A stretch of 64,000 nucleotides of DNA from NCBI RefSeq assembly GCF_009363535.1, contig NZ_CP045369.1, positions 1,437,001 to 1,501,000 of the forward strand. The letters run 5' to 3'. Source of the DNA: Microbulbifer sp. THAF38 (GTDB taxonomy: Bacteria; Pseudomonadota; Gammaproteobacteria; Pseudomonadales; Cellvibrionaceae). Position numbers and translations under genes: made by a program. This document shows positions 7,148 to 17,275 of this stretch, one piece after another (position 1 is the first letter of the stretch; each line of letters opens with the position of its first letter). The notes below the pieces were generated by a model, which saw only the letters and a program-made list of their open reading frames with translations, made no database searches and was not told the origin of the DNA.

Positions 7148-9856
7148 TTATTGCGGCGCTGTGTGGTCGTCCAGCTCCCGGCAAATGGCCTGCTCCAGTG
7201 CGCGATTGGTCTCGGCGTTACTGAGCGCGTGACCCTCGGCATCGGTGATATGGAAAATATCCTCTACCCGTTCCCCAAGAGTGGAGATTTTGGCGTTGTG
7301 CAGGCGCAGATCATGGGTGACAAAAGTGCGCGCAATCAGCGCGAGCAGACCGGGCCTGTCGGCGCTGGTGATTTCCAGTGTGCTGTATTGGTCGCCCGCC
7401 TCGGTAGACAGGTGCGCGCGGCTCTCCATTGAAAACATCTTCAGGCGCCGCGGGGTGCGCCGCTGGATCACCTTGGAGTAGTCCTCCACTAAGGCCAGCT
7501 CTTTTTGCAATGTCTCGCGAATTTGCTGTAGGCGCTGGGGCTCGTCGAGCAGGGGTTGTCCATATTCGTCCAGCACGTAAAAAGTATCCAGGGTGTAGCC
7601 GGAGGCCGAGCTGTACAGGCGCGCATCGTGCACATTCAGGTTGAGCATATCGAGCCCGGTGACGACGGCGGCGAATACATTGGCGCGGTCGGGGGTGTAG
7701 ACAAAAACCTGGGTAGCGCCGTCGTGCTCGCCGGGGCCTGAGTTGCGTGTCAGCACCAGGGTGTCGCTGGGCATTAGCGGGCTGTTGCTGTGCAGCTCGT
7801 GAATGGCCGCGGTGTGCCAGACGATGTTGTCGGCGCTCTCGCGCACAAAATAGTCGTCGCCCATCTGTGCCCATATGTTTTCCATAGAGGCTTCCGGCAG
7901 CCCGAGGGCGCACAGTTTTTCCAGCGCCAGGCTGCGGGTTTCCTCGATAATTTCCTCGCGGTCGATGGGGTTCTCCAGGCCGCGGCGCAGGGCGTGCTGG
8001 GTGGCCTGGTAGAGCTGGCGCATCAGGCTGGCCCGCCAGCTGTTCCAAAGCTCTGGGTTGGTGGCGTTGATATCCGCTACGGTCAGGGCGTAGAGGTAGT
8101 CCAGGTGTTCGCGGTCGCCCACTTCGCGGGCGAAAGCGTGCACCACTTCCGGATCACTGATGTCTTGTTTCTGCGATACCTGGCTCATCAATAGGTGCTT
8201 TTCCACCAGCCAGCAAACCAGGCGGCGGTCGCGCGCCGGCAGCTGGTGGCGCTCGCAAAACTCGGCGGCGTCCACTACGCCCAGCTTGGAGTGGTCGCCG
8301 CCGCGACCCTTGGCGATATCGTGGTAGAGGCCGGCGATATACAGCAGTTCCGGTTGGCGCAGGCGCTCGAGAATTTCCGCGGCGATGGGGAATTTTTCCC
8401 GCGCCTCGGGGCCGCGAAAGCTGCGCATATTGCGCACCACCTGCAGGGTGTGAGCGTCCACGGTGTAGATGTGGAAGAGGTCGTGCTGCATCTGCCCAGT
8501 GACGCGGCCGAACTCCGGCAGGTAGCGCCCGAGAATACCGTAGCGGGTCATCCGCGACAGCTGTGTGGAGAGTCCGCGCGCAGAGCGCAGCAGCTCCATA
8601 AACAGCTCGCTGTTGGCGGGGTCCGCGCGAAAGTGCTCGTCGATCAGGTGGCGGTGCTCGCGGATCAGGCGGATGGTTGAGGCGCGCACCCGTGTGATTT
8701 GCGGGTGTCTGGCCATCAGCACAAAGATCTCCAGCAGCGCTGGGGGGTGCTGATTGAACACCTGTGGGTAGGCGGCCTCAATAGCCCCGCCGCGCAGCTG
8801 GAAGCGCTCATTGATGGGGGTGGCAGTTTGCTCGCCACCCTGCTGGATTGCCTCGCCCAAATACTGCAGCAGTACATCGTTGAGTTCGCGCAGGGCCATT
8901 ACGATGCGGTAGTAGTTGTGCATGAACTGCTCAACCGCCAGCTGGGTGTCGCTGTCTTCATAGCCAAACTGTTTGGCCAATTCTCTCTGGTAGTCGAACA
9001 GCAGCCGCTCCTCGGCACGTCCGGCGAGAAGGTGCAGGCCATAGCGCACTCGCCAAAGAAAGCTCTCGCCAGACTGGAGGATGGCGAATTCCTCCTCGGT
9101 GAAAAAGGCCTTGCCCTGCAGCTGTCTGAGCGTGCGCACCCGAAAGAAATACTTGGCGACCCAGGCGATGGTCTGGATATCGCGTAGCCCACCGGGAGAG
9201 TTCTTGATGTTGGGTTCGAGAATATATTCCGCGGCCTGCTGGCGGTTGTGGCGCTCATCTTGCTCGGCCAGTTTGGCATTGAAAAAGTCCTCGGTAGACC
9301 AGAGTTTGCCCCCCTCCATGCCGGCCGCAAGTTGTTCCCCGGGTTTGCTGTCGCCCACCACTGTGCGGGATTCGGTGAGATTGGTGATGACAGTGATGTC
9401 CTCGGCGGCCAGTGCCAGGCACTCCTCCACGCTGCGCACCGAGTGGCCGATCTCCAAGCCTAGATCCCAGAGGAAGGTGACGAACCTCTCAATACTGTCG
9501 ATGGTTTCTTCGTCGGCGCGATCCTCAGTGAGAATCAGTAGATCGATATCGGAATGGGGGTGTAGTTCTCCTCGGCCATAACCGCCTACGGCCATCAAGC
9601 TGGCGCCTGACTTCCATTGGTACTGATGCCAGGCATAGTGCAGCAGGCAATCGACAAAGAGCGCGCGCTCATGCACCAGAGTGGCGACATCTTCGCCCTC
9701 GCGAAAACGCTCAGCCATCTGGTGCTCGGCCGCACCTATCGCATCCTTGAAGATCTGCAGGGGCGGTTTTTCACGGGCGGCGAGATCGCGGCGAAAGCGG
9801 GCTTGGTCGAAGAAGAAGAGAGGGCGCTCGAAGTAGGGTGTGTTGACCGGCTGCAT
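7148..9856 (-). CDS. glnD: Bifunctional [protein-PII] uridylyltransferase / uridylyl-removing enzyme
   Basis: The nitrogen sensor: it uridylylates PII proteins when glutamine is low and removes UMP when glutamine is high. About 902 residues from the ATG at 9856; an in-frame ATG 48 nt upstream gives 918. Domains in order are a nucleotidyltransferase (GGYGRGELHPHSDIDLLI near 90-107), a long linker, an HD hydrolase domain (HDIAKGRGGDHS near 500), and two C-terminal ACT glutamine-sensing domains (VFVYTPDRANVFAAVV; ITSADRPGLLALIA). It lies between map and dapC, the arrangement seen in Pseudomonas. Confidence 0.97.
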   Translation of the reverse strand: MQPVNTPYFERPLFFFDQARFRRDLAAREKPPLQIFKDAIGAAEHQMAERFREGEDVATLVHERALFVDCLLHYAWHQYQWKSGASLMAVGGYGRGELHPHSDIDLLILTEDRADEETIDSIERFVTFLWDLGLEIGHSVRSVEECLALAAEDITVITNLTESRTVVGDSKPGEQLAAGMEGGKLWSTEDFFNAKLAEQDERHNRQQAAEYILEPNIKNSPGGLRDIQTIAWVAKYFFRVRTLRQLQGKAFFTEEEFAILQSGESFLWRVRYGLHLLAGRAEERLLFDYQRELAKQFGYEDSDTQLAVEQFMHNYYRIVMALRELNDVLLQYLGEAIQQGGEQTATPINERFQLRGGAIEAAYPQVFNQHPPALLEIFVLMARHPQITRVRASTIRLIREHRHLIDEHFRADPANSELFMELLRSARGLSTQLSRMTRYGILGRYLPEFGRVTGQMQHDLFHIYTVDAHTLQVVRNMRSFRGPEAREKFPIAAEILERLRQPELLYIAGLYHDIAKGRGGDHSKLGVVDAAEFCERHQLPARDRRLVCWLVEKHLLMSQVSQKQDISDPEVVHAFAREVGDREHLDYLYALTVADINATNPELWNSWRASLMRQLYQATQHALRRGLENPIDREEIIEETRSLALEKLCALGLPEASMENIWAQMGDDYFVRESADNIVWHTAAIHELHSNSPLMPSDTLVLTRNSGPGEHDGATQVFVYTPDRANVFAAVVTGLDMLNLNVHDARLYSSASGYTLDTFYVLDEYGQPLLDEPQRLQQIRETLQKELALVEDYSKVIQRRTPRRLKMFSMESRAHLSTEAGDQYSTLEITSADRPGLLALIARTFVTHDLRLHNAKISTLGERVEDIFHITDAEGHALSNAETNRALEQAICRELDDHTAPQ

Positions 9857-9933
9857 GACTGAGGTCCGTTTGGCTATACCCCGCCGCTGGGCGGGGCTGT
9901 GCATCTTTATTTAGAAACGGGAGGAGCTTGTGG

Positions 9934-10704
9934 TTAAAATTTTTCCTCGCTACGCGCGGTCAGCACCTCGACCCCGCTGCTGGTGACCACCATGGTGTGC
10001 TCCCACTGAGCCGACAGGCGGCGGTCCTTGGTGACCGCGGTCCAGCCATCGCCGAGAACACGAGTGGCGGCCTTGCCGGCATTGATCATCGGTTCAATGG
10101 TAAAGGTCATGCCTTCCTGCAAAATCTCGCCGGTTCCGGGCTGGCCGTAGTGCAGTACCTGGGGTTCCTCGTGGAAGACATCGCCGATACCGTGGCCGCA
10201 AAAGTCGCGCACCACAGAGTAGTAGTTCTTCTCGGCGTGTTGCTGGATCACGTGGCCGATGTCACCGAGGCTGGTGCCCGGACGCACTATCTCAATGGCC
10301 TTGTACATGCATTCTTGGGTGACGCGCACCAGTCGCTCGGCGTGTGCGGCGGGCTTGCCGACGAAGAACATCTTGCTGGTGTCGCCGTACCAGCCATCCT
10401 TAATCACGGTGACATCAATATTGATGATGTCGCCCTTCTTGAGCACTTTGCTCTCAGAGGGTATCCCGTGGCAAACCACCTCATTGACCGAGGTGCAAAT
10501 GGACTTTGGGAAGCCCCGATAGCCGAGGCAGGCGGGGATGGCCTTCTGCACATTGACGATATGGTCGTGGCAGCGGCGGTCCAGTTCTTCTGTAGTGACG
10601 CCAGGGACCACATACTCGCCAATCATCTCCAGGACCTCTGCGGCGAGGCGGCCCGCGGTGCGCATTTTGGCAATTTGTTCCGGCGTCTTTATGGCTGAGG
10701 TCAT
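9934..10704 (-). CDS. map: Methionine aminopeptidase, type I
   Basis: Removes the initiator Met from nascent proteins. The 256 residues fit the short type Ia enzyme without an N-terminal extension. The five dimetal ligands are recognisable: Asp in INIDVTVIKDG, Asp in YGDTSKMF, His in CGHGIGDVFHEEP, Glu in TIEPMI and Glu in QWEHTMVV. ATG at 10704 is preceded by AAGGA at a 5 nt spacing. It is divergent from rpsB, whose promoter lies in the shared 287 nt gap; this map/rpsB arrangement is conserved in gammaproteobacteria. Confidence 0.98.
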   Translation of the reverse strand: MTSAIKTPEQIAKMRTAGRLAAEVLEMIGEYVVPGVTTEELDRRCHDHIVNVQKAIPACLGYRGFPKSICTSVNEVVCHGIPSESKVLKKGDIINIDVTVIKDGWYGDTSKMFFVGKPAAHAERLVRVTQECMYKAIEIVRPGTSLGDIGHVIQQHAEKNYYSVVRDFCGHGIGDVFHEEPQVLHYGQPGTGEILQEGMTFTIEPMINAGKAATRVLGDGWTAVTKDRRLSAQWEHTMVVTSSGVEVLTARSEEKF

Positions 10705-10834
10705 GCGTGTCCTTAAGTCTATCTGTGAAGGCGGGCATTGTAGCGGATTGCCGACGACGGGGCATAGCGCCAGCGAGTGGCGCTAACTAAGGAACCCACA
10801 GGCGCAGCCATTCACATCATATTTATTCCCGTTC

Positions 10835-10863
10835 TTCACTCGGCTGCGTGGTTGTGGTATAAA
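10835..10863 (+). promoter_or_regulatory. Probable sigma70 promoter of rpsB-tsf
   Basis: TTCACT at 10835-10840 (4 of 6 matches to the -35 consensus), a 17 nt spacer, then TATAAA at 10858-10863 (5 of 6 to the -10). Transcription would begin near 10870, giving a leader of about 120 nt before rpsB. The assignment rests on pattern and position only. Confidence 0.65.
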
Positions 10864-10869
10864 GCGCGC

Positions 10870-10991
10870 CGCTCCGGAGTGCTTCCGGGGCGGAAATGCC
10901 GCACACGCATCGACACATGTGTCTGGGTGCCTCGAAAGGGGTTGACGCATGGGATGTGTGGAGGACTAACCCGTATATTTAGAGGTTTATT
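10870..10991 (+). promoter_or_regulatory. rpsB leader with S2-autoregulation-like structure
   Basis: The 5' leader contains a stem of GGGGTT (10938-10943) with AACCC (10968-10972) enclosing an inner hairpin of ACGCAT (10945-10950) and ATGTGT (10954-10959) around a GGG loop. The segment GAGGACTAACCC at 10961-10972 precedes the start codon by about 20 nt. In E. coli the rpsB-tsf leader is bound by ribosomal protein S2 to repress translation, and that leader has a similar conserved structured element. The match is by eye, so the regulatory role here is inferred. Confidence 0.55.
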
Positions 10992-11738
10992 ATGCCGCAA
11001 GTAAGCATGCGCGATATGCTGCAGGCTGGTGTTCACTTTGGCCACCAGACCCGCTACTGGAACCCGAAGATGGGTCAATACATCTTTGGTGCCCGCAACA
11101 AGATTCACATCATCAACCTGGAGCACACTGTTCCGGCTTTTAACGAAGCCCTGCAGGTGGTCAAGGGGATGGCCGCTCAGAAGAAAAAGATCCTGTTCGT
11201 AGGCACCAAGCGCGCCGCACAGAAATCTATCAAAGAGCAGGCCGAGCGCTGTGGCCAGCCTTTCGTCAGCAACCGCTGGCTGGGCGGTATGCTCACCAAC
11301 TACAAAACCATCCGCGCGTCCATCAAGCGTTTCCGCGAGCTGGAAGTTCAGTCTCAGGACGGTACTTTCGAGAAGCTGACCAAGAAAGAAGCTCTGATGC
11401 GCACCCGCATGATGGAGAAGCTCGACCGCTCCATCGGTGGTATCAAGGACATGGGCGGCCTGCCCGACGCGATCTTCGTAATCGACGTTGAGCACGAGCG
11501 CATCGCGATTCAGGAAGCTAACAAGCTGGGTATTCCGGTAATCGGTGTTGTCGATACCAACAGTGATCCCGCTGGTGTTGACTACGTGATCCCCGGTAAC
11601 GACGATGCTATCCGTGCCATCAAACTGTACACCACTGTTGTGGCTGACGCAGTTCTGGCCGGCGCAGCGGAAGCTGGCAGCGCGGTGAACAAAGACGAGT
11701 ACGTCGAAGCTAGCGATGACGAAGCTGCTGCAGAGTAA
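10992..11738 (+). CDS. rpsB: 30S ribosomal protein S2
   Basis: A 248-residue small-subunit protein with the hallmark N-terminus ([24 protein letters not shown]), [10 protein letters not shown], and the S2 signature [33 protein letters not shown] read across about 155-190. The acidic C-terminal tail ([14 protein letters not shown]) is typical. ATG at 10992 follows AGAGG at a 6 nt spacing. It is the first gene of the rpsB-tsf unit, under the promoter and leader described just upstream. Confidence 0.99.
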   Translation: MPQVSMRDMLQAGVHFGHQTRYWNPKMGQYIFGARNKIHIINLEHTVPAFNEALQVVKGMAAQKKKILFVGTKRAAQKSIKEQAERCGQPFVSNRWLGGMLTNYKTIRASIKRFRELEVQSQDGTFEKLTKKEALMRTRMMEKLDRSIGGIKDMGGLPDAIFVIDVEHERIAIQEANKLGIPVIGVVDTNSDPAGVDYVIPGNDDAIRAIKLYTTVVADAVLAGAAEAGSAVNKDEYVEASDDEAAAE

Positions 11739-11790
11739 TTTGCAGGGCGAAGTGGTGTAACGGAGTAGCGTTACATTGCGAACTTAAAAA

Positions 11791-11816
11791 GGGGCCCGGT
11801 TTACGGCCCCTTTTTT
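11791..11816 (+). terminator. Intrinsic terminator or attenuator between rpsB and tsf
   Basis: GGGGCC at 11791-11796 pairs with GGCCCC at 11805-11810 around an 8 nt loop, followed immediately by TTTTTT. tsf begins 36 nt later with no evident new promoter, so this is probably a partial terminator that lowers tsf relative to rpsB, as described between these genes in other enterics. Confidence 0.8.
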
Positions 11817-11851
11817 CTAACTTTAAGTGACAGAACCCCGAGGAAAAAATC

Positions 11852-12715
11852 ATGGCGATTACCGCGTCAATGGTAAAAGAACTGCGCGAGCGTACCGGCC
11901 TGCCGATGATGGAGTGTAAGAAAGCACTCACCGCAGCGGATGGCGATATCGAAAAGGCGATCGAAGACCTGCGCAAAGCCTCCGGCCTGAAGGCTGCCAA
12001 GAAAGCTGGCCGCACCGCTGCAGACGGCGTTGTTGCTGCAAAAGTCGCCGAAGACGGCAGCTACGGCGTATTGGTAGAAGTGAACTCCGAAACCGACTTC
12101 GTTGCTCGCGACGATAACTTCCAGGCTTTTGTTGCCAAGGTTGTCGATAAAGCATTTGCCGAGCGCCAGCAGGACGTAGCCGCCCTGATGGAAGGTGATC
12201 TGGAAAATGCTCGCGAAGCACTGGTTCAGAAAATCGGTGAGAACATCGGCGTGCGTCGAATCCAGTTGGTCGAAGCTCCGGTTGTGGGTGCTTATGTACA
12301 CTCCAACAATCGTATCGCCGCTCTGGTAGCTCTGAGCGCGGGTGAGGTTGAGCTGGCGAAAGACGTTGCTATGCATGTAACCGCGGTAAACCCTCAGGTG
12401 AACAAGCCTGAAGATATGCCTGCTGACGTCCTGGAAAAAGAGAAGGACATCATCAAGGCCCAGCCCGATATGGAAGGCAAGCCGGCTGAAATCGTTGAGA
12501 AAATGATGGGCGGTCGTATCAAGAAGTTCCTGAAAGAGAACAGCTTGGTGGAGCAGCCTTTCGTTAAGAATCCAGACGTAAGCATTGGTAAGCTGGTTAA
12601 AGACGCCGGCGCTGACGTAACTTCTTTCGTCCGCTTTGAAGTGGGTGAAGGTATCGAGAAAGAAGAGGTGGACTTCGCTGCGGAAGTAGCGGCACAGGTT
12701 AAATCCTCTTCCTAA
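11852..12715 (+). CDS. tsf: Translation elongation factor Ts
   Basis: Guanine nucleotide exchange factor for EF-Tu. The 287 residues match the family. The N-terminal module [20 protein letters not shown], then [17 protein letters not shown], and the core signature [15 protein letters not shown] (about 79-93) are diagnostic; the coiled-coil region ([12 protein letters not shown]) lies near 190-200. Starts at ATG 11852 with GAGGAAAAA upstream. It is co-oriented with rpsB upstream and pyrH downstream, and the codon use is that of a highly expressed gene. Confidence 0.99.
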   Translation: MAITASMVKELRERTGLPMMECKKALTAADGDIEKAIEDLRKASGLKAAKKAGRTAADGVVAAKVAEDGSYGVLVEVNSETDFVARDDNFQAFVAKVVDKAFAERQQDVAALMEGDLENAREALVQKIGENIGVRRIQLVEAPVVGAYVHSNNRIAALVALSAGEVELAKDVAMHVTAVNPQVNKPEDMPADVLEKEKDIIKAQPDMEGKPAEIVEKMMGGRIKKFLKENSLVEQPFVKNPDVSIGKLVKDAGADVTSFVRFEVGEGIEKEEVDFAAEVAAQVKSSS

Positions 12716-12752
12716 TTGATAACAGTGAGTGCTCTGAGTACTCACTTGCGGT

Positions 12753-12796
12753 GGGGTGCCTCCGCTGGAGCCTGTGTGCTTGCAGCGGGGCACCCC
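12753..12796 (+). terminator. Strong hairpin in the tsf-pyrH gap
   Basis: GGGGTGCC (12753-12760) pairs with GGCACCCC (12789-12796), and CCGCTG pairs with CAGCGG with one bulged T, giving about 14 bp. A smaller hairpin, GTGAGT/ACTCAC, lies at 12725-12745. No T run follows, so it may be a Rho-assisted terminator, a processing site or a stabiliser that separates tsf from pyrH expression. Confidence 0.5.
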
Positions 12797-12877
12797 TCTG
12801 TGTAAATGACAGAAAGTGTTGTAATGTTCGGCGGCAATACTTGGCCACTAAACAGGTACATTTGAGAGGACCAACGA

Positions 12878-13615
12878 ATGCCCGGTATTAAAGACCGCAA
12901 ATATAAAAGAATTCTGCTGAAGCTCAGCGGCGAAGAGCTGATGGGTGATCAGGGTTTTGGTATCAGCCCTAAAGTGCTGGACAAAATGGCCCTGGAGATT
13001 GGTCAGCTGGTGGGTATCGGCGTTCAGGTTGGACTGGTTGTAGGCGGCGGTAACCTGTTTCGCGGTGCGGCCCTGAGTGCGGCTGGACTCGATCGTGTGA
13101 CTGGCGATCATATGGGAATGCTGGCTACGGTAATGAATGCGCTGGCTCTGCGCGATGCGCTGGAAAGATCCAATATTTCATCGCGGGTAATGTCCTCTAT
13201 CCAGATGAGCGGAATCGTGGACCACTATGACCGCCGCGCGGCAATTCGCTACCTGGAGCGCGGCGAAGTGCTGATTTTTGCTGCGGGTACCGGTAATCCA
13301 TTCTTTACTACTGATTCTGCTGCCTGCCTGCGCGGCATTGAAATTGAGGCGGAGTTGGTGCTAAAAGCCACTAAGGTGGACGGTGTTTACTCGGCCGATC
13401 CGGTGCTGGACCCCACCGCAACCCGCTATGACCAACTGACTTATGACGAAGTGCTCGATAAAAAGCTCGGCGTGATGGATTTGACTGCGATCTGTCTCTG
13501 CCGCGAGCACAATATGCCCGTGCGGGTATTCCGTATGGATAAAACCGGCGCGCTGCTCAATATTGTCGTGGGTGGCGAGGAAGGCACGCTAATCGAAGAG
13601 GAAGTGAAATCGTGA
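12878..13615 (+). CDS. pyrH: UMP kinase
   Basis: A hexameric bacterial UMP kinase (UMP + ATP to UDP + ADP) of the amino acid kinase fold, 245 residues. [11 protein letters not shown] near residue 10 is the phosphate-binding region; [11 protein letters not shown] (about 53-63), [14 protein letters not shown] and [13 protein letters not shown] (about 139-151) are family motifs. ATG at 12878 has AGAGGACC upstream. It overlaps the following frr by four bases (GTGA), indicating translational coupling. Confidence 0.99.
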   Translation: MPGIKDRKYKRILLKLSGEELMGDQGFGISPKVLDKMALEIGQLVGIGVQVGLVVGGGNLFRGAALSAAGLDRVTGDHMGMLATVMNALALRDALERSNISSRVMSSIQMSGIVDHYDRRAAIRYLERGEVLIFAAGTGNPFFTTDSAACLRGIEIEAELVLKATKVDGVYSADPVLDPTATRYDQLTYDEVLDKKLGVMDLTAICLCREHNMPVRVFRMDKTGALLNIVVGGEEGTLIEEEVKS

Positions 13616-14169
13616 TTGAAGATATCAAAAAAGACGCTAAGACTCGTATGAGCAAGGCGCTCGACGCACTAGCCAATAATTTCAATAAAATCCGTACCGG
13701 TCGTGCGCACCCGAGTATTCTCGACGGTATTCATGTTTCCTATTACGGTTCCGATACTCCACTATCTCAGGTTGCCAACGTCACCGTTGAAGATGCGCGC
13801 ACCTTATCGGTTACCCCCTGGGAGAAAAACCTGGTTCCGGATATCGAAAAAGCGATTATGAAGTCCGATTTGGGCCTCAACCCCAGCACTGCTGGAGCGG
13901 TTATTCGCATTCCGATGCCTATGCTGACTGAAGAAACCCGCAAAAACTTTATTCGCCAGGCTCGCGGTGAGGCTGAGACTGCGCGGGTGTCTATCCGCAA
14001 TATTCGTCGTGATGCACTGGCTGAGGTCAAGTCCCTGGTCAAGGACAAGGAAATCTCCGAGGATGACGAGCGTCGTGCAAGTGACGATATCCAAAAAATT
14101 ACGGATCAGTTCGTGGCGGATGTCGACAAAGCGCTCACCGCCAAAGAAAAAGATCTGATGGAAATTTAA
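13612..14169 (+). CDS. frr: Ribosome recycling factor
   Basis: Acts with EF-G to split post-termination ribosomes. The 185 residues match the family. [36 protein letters not shown] (about 26-41) and the C-terminal long-helix motif [20 protein letters not shown] are recognisable. It starts at GTG 13612 inside the last codons of pyrH. The uppS start overlaps its stop (TAATG), so pyrH-frr-uppS are translated as a coupled set. Confidence 0.99.
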   Translation: MIEDIKKDAKTRMSKALDALANNFNKIRTGRAHPSILDGIHVSYYGSDTPLSQVANVTVEDARTLSVTPWEKNLVPDIEKAIMKSDLGLNPSTAGAVIRIPMPMLTEETRKNFIRQARGEAETARVSIRNIRRDALAEVKSLVKDKEISEDDERRASDDIQKITDQFVADVDKALTAKEKDLMEI

Positions 14170-14924
14170 TGGGTAATAGTGGTACCGACTTGAACTCCCC
14201 CGGTCCCCGACACATCGCCATTATTATGGATGGCAACGGGCGCTGGGCCGCCCGCAGGGGGCTCTCGCCCTCGGCGGGGCACAGGGCAGGAGTTGAGCGC
14301 ATACGCGATCTTTTGTCCGCGTGCAAGAGTCGCGGTGTTGAGGCGCTGACGCTTTTCGCTTTTTCCAGTGAAAACTGGCAGCGCCCCCCAAAGGAAGTGG
14401 AACTGTTGATGACCCTTTTTCACTCCTATCTGCGCAAGGAAGCCAAGCGCATGCGCGATGAGGGTGTGCGCTTGCGAGTGATAGGGCGCAGGGACCGCTT
14501 TTCGTCGCGCTTGCAGCGCGCCATTGCGGAAGCGGAAGAGATTACCCGTGGCGGTGACCAGGGTGATCTGGTGATTGCGGCGGACTACGGTGGTCGCTGG
14601 GATATTGCCCAGGCGGCAAGGCGGCTTGCGGAGGAGTTGGCCAATGGCGAGCGCTCTCTCGATTCGATCGATGAGGATGCCATGGATAGCCAAATGCAGC
14701 TCACCGATTTGCCGCCGGTGGATCTGTTGATAAGATCCAGCGGCGAGCAGCGTATCAGTAACTTTATTCTCTGGCAGGCCGCCTATAGCGAGTTATTTTT
14801 TATCGATACGCTCTGGCCGGATTTTGATGAACATGCCCTTGATGAGGCGATAGAAGCATTTCAGCAGCGTGATCGGCGATTTGGTGGACGCGCTGAAGAT
14901 GATGGCACGGCTGTGCAGGCCTGA
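14169..14924 (+). CDS. uppS: Undecaprenyl diphosphate synthase (cis-prenyltransferase)
   Basis: Condenses farnesyl diphosphate with eight isopentenyl units to make undecaprenyl diphosphate, the lipid carrier for peptidoglycan. 251 residues with AIIMDGNGRWAARRGL (about 17-32, catalytic Asp), SAGHRAGVERIRDL, FAFSSENWQRP, ADYGGRWDI and the C-terminal RSSGEQRISNFILWQ. The usual Thr in R-T-S-G-E-Q-R is Ser here, a mild change. ATG overlaps the frr stop by one base. Confidence 0.98.
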   Translation: MGNSGTDLNSPGPRHIAIIMDGNGRWAARRGLSPSAGHRAGVERIRDLLSACKSRGVEALTLFAFSSENWQRPPKEVELLMTLFHSYLRKEAKRMRDEGVRLRVIGRRDRFSSRLQRAIAEAEEITRGGDQGDLVIAADYGGRWDIAQAARRLAEELANGERSLDSIDEDAMDSQMQLTDLPPVDLLIRSSGEQRISNFILWQAAYSELFFIDTLWPDFDEHALDEAIEAFQQRDRRFGGRAEDDGTAVQA

Positions 14925-15051
14925 TAGGGATCGGGCCAAATGCGCGGCCATTTTTTTGTCCGCGGATAACTTTTAGGAATATTACACCGGGGCGCTCAAG
15001 GTCGCTTAAAGATAGCAGGCCGAGTGTGGGTCCAGATGAAAGGGGTTTTCG

Positions 15052-15897
15052 GTGCTTAAAGAAAGAATAATTACTGCGCTGGTATTGCTGGTACTTTTCG
15101 CTGGAGTTTTGTTCCTGCTGCCAATTCAATGGTACTCGCTGATTTTCGTCGCGGTGATATTGCTCGGTGGCTGGGAGTGGGCCAACCTTTCCAACCTCAA
15201 TCGCGCACTGCGTTTTGTCTTTCTCGCCGCATTGGGTGGGACTCTGGTTTTCACCGCTGAATATGTTTTTTCTATGGATTTCAGCTCCCCGGATATTGAC
15301 CGGGCGCGCCAGATATTGGCGATCGCTTGCGGTTGGTGGGCGCTCGCTTTCCTGTGGGTGCAGAGCTATCCAGCCAGTGCCATGCTCTGGGGGAACCGCT
15401 GGGTGCGGGGTCTGATTGGGCTGGTAGTGCTGGTGCCCAGCTGGCTGTCGCTGGTGATTTTGCGAGGACTCGATCACGGTGCCTGGTTGGTTTTATACGT
15501 TGTCGCTATCGTTGTAGCTGCCGATGTGGGCGCTTACTTTGTCGGTCGCAAGTTCGGCAAGCGCAAATTGGCCCGCGAAGTGAGTCCCGGTAAATCCTGG
15601 GAGGGCTTTTTTGGCGGTTTGGGCGCTTGTCTGATACTCGCTCTTGTCACTTCCTACCTGTTTGATCTACCGCTTAAAAACACAGTGTTGTTTTCTTTTG
15701 GTGTGCTGGTGACCGCGCTTGCCTCGGTGATTGGCGACCTGTTGGAGAGTATGTTCAAACGGCACCGGGGTATTAAAGACAGCAGCCATATACTGCCGGG
15801 GCACGGCGGTGTTATGGATCGCTTGGATAGCCTCACTGCGGCTCTGCCGGTCTTCACTATGGCAGCGCTCGCTAGCGAGCTGCCTAAGTATCTGTAA
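15052..15897 (+). CDS. cdsA: Phosphatidate cytidylyltransferase (CDP-diglyceride synthase)
   Basis: An integral membrane enzyme making CDP-diacylglycerol for phospholipid synthesis, 281 residues with about eight hydrophobic segments. The diagnostic signature is near the C-terminus: SMFKRHRGIKDSSHILPGHG (about 229-248), followed by GVMDRLDSL. The mid-protein GRKFGKRKLAREVSPGKSWEG (residues 163-183) is also family-typical. Start is GTG at 15052, after a 127 nt gap from uppS. Confidence 0.97.
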   Translation: MLKERIITALVLLVLFAGVLFLLPIQWYSLIFVAVILLGGWEWANLSNLNRALRFVFLAALGGTLVFTAEYVFSMDFSSPDIDRARQILAIACGWWALAFLWVQSYPASAMLWGNRWVRGLIGLVVLVPSWLSLVILRGLDHGAWLVLYVVAIVVAADVGAYFVGRKFGKRKLAREVSPGKSWEGFFGGLGACLILALVTSYLFDLPLKNTVLFSFGVLVTALASVIGDLLESMFKRHRGIKDSSHILPGHGGVMDRLDSLTAALPVFTMAALASELPKYL

Positions 15898-16032
15898 AAA
15901 AGTACCTGTAAATAGGTATCTGTAACAGGTACGCCACTCTTCAATCTATATCTGTGATTTTGATAGGCGCCGGCATTGCTTGTCGGCGCTGTCGTCGAAG
16001 CGCAAGAGGTTTCGTAGGTAAGTCGAACGCTT

Positions 16033-17217
16033 ATGCAAAGGCAATCTCCACAAGTCGTTACCGTCCTCGGTTCTACGGGTTCCATTGGTGGGAGCACTCT
16101 GGATGTGCTTGCACGCCATCCACAGCGCTATACCATCTATGCCTTGACGGCCCGCGAGCGTATCGCGGAGTTGGCCCAGCAGTGCCGTAAGCACAACCCG
16201 CGCTATGCGGTAGTCAGCAGTGAAGAGCGGGCCGAGGAGTTGCGAAGCTTGCTGGGGGATGACGTTTCGACTGAAGTCCTTTGGGGCTTGGAAGGACTCT
16301 GCCAGGTTGCCTCTGTGGATGAGGTGGATGTGGTTATGGCGGCGATTGTCGGCGCCGCAGGCTTGCGACCAACCCTAGCAGCCGTTGAGGCTGGCAAGAA
16401 GGTGCTGCTCGCCAATAAAGAGGCGCTAGTGATGGCCGGACCGGTTTTCCTGCGCGCTTTGCGGGCAGGCGGAGCCCAGCTTTTACCTATCGATAGCGAG
16501 CACAATGCTATTTTCCAGTGCCTGCCTCAGCCGTGCGATAGCTTGGTGGGAGCAGGGGTGGAAAAGATACTGCTTACCGGCTCCGGCGGTCCATTTCGTA
16601 CGCGCGAAGCGAACGATCTACATCGGGTGACGCCTGAGGAAGCCTGCGCACATCCCAATTGGTCGATGGGACGGAAAATCTCGGTGGATTCGGCCACCAT
16701 GATGAACAAAGGGTTGGAGTTTATCGAGGCCTGCTATCTGTTTAACGCAAGCCCTGAACAGATAGACGTAGTTGTGCACCCGCAGAGTATTGTGCACTCC
16801 ATGGTGCAGTATCGAGATGGCTCTCTGTTGGCACAGATGGGGAATCCAGATATGCGCACCCCTATCGCGCACGCACTGGCATTTCCCGCTCGTATTGACG
16901 CGGGGGTCCCAGCACTCGACCTGATTGCACAGGGCCGGTTGGATTTTGAGGCGCCAAATTATCAGCGCTTCCCCTGTCTGCGCCTTGCTCGTGAAGCTAT
17001 GGATGCCGCTGGTAGTATGCCGACGGTGCTGAATGCCGCTAACGAGGTGGCTGTCGAGGCGTTTTTACAGGGACGGCTGGCATTTACTAGTATTGCTGCG
17101 GTTATAGAAAAAGTAATGAATAGCGCTCCCATCGTTGAACTGACGGGGCTGGACGTAGTCGAAGCCATTGATCTCAATGCGCGGGAGCTGGCCCAGCAAG
17201 CTGTTGGAGCCCTTTAG
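16033..17217 (+). CDS. dxr: 1-deoxy-D-xylulose 5-phosphate reductoisomerase
   Basis: Second step of the MEP isoprenoid pathway, which ultimately feeds uppS in the same cluster. 394 residues. NADPH-binding [16 protein letters not shown] is at 10-25, [11 protein letters not shown] near 125, the metal-binding region [14 protein letters not shown] near 150-163, [17 protein letters not shown] near 216, and [10 protein letters not shown] near 248. ATG at 16033. It stands between cdsA and rseP as in other gammaproteobacteria. Confidence 0.99.
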   Translation: MQRQSPQVVTVLGSTGSIGGSTLDVLARHPQRYTIYALTARERIAELAQQCRKHNPRYAVVSSEERAEELRSLLGDDVSTEVLWGLEGLCQVASVDEVDVVMAAIVGAAGLRPTLAAVEAGKKVLLANKEALVMAGPVFLRALRAGGAQLLPIDSEHNAIFQCLPQPCDSLVGAGVEKILLTGSGGPFRTREANDLHRVTPEEACAHPNWSMGRKISVDSATMMNKGLEFIEACYLFNASPEQIDVVVHPQSIVHSMVQYRDGSLLAQMGNPDMRTPIAHALAFPARIDAGVPALDLIAQGRLDFEAPNYQRFPCLRLAREAMDAAGSMPTVLNAANEVAVEAFLQGRLAFTSIAAVIEKVMNSAPIVELTGLDVVEAIDLNARELAQQAVGAL

Positions 17218-17275
17218 ATTTGCTGCTGGGCATATAATGCCGGGATTTGCGCATGAAAAGAGACTGTAACTGAGT

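Noticed and set aside
11867-12793. A 308-codon minus-strand open frame opposite tsf.
   Set aside because: tsf is unambiguous on the plus strand; the minus frame has no motifs or start signals.
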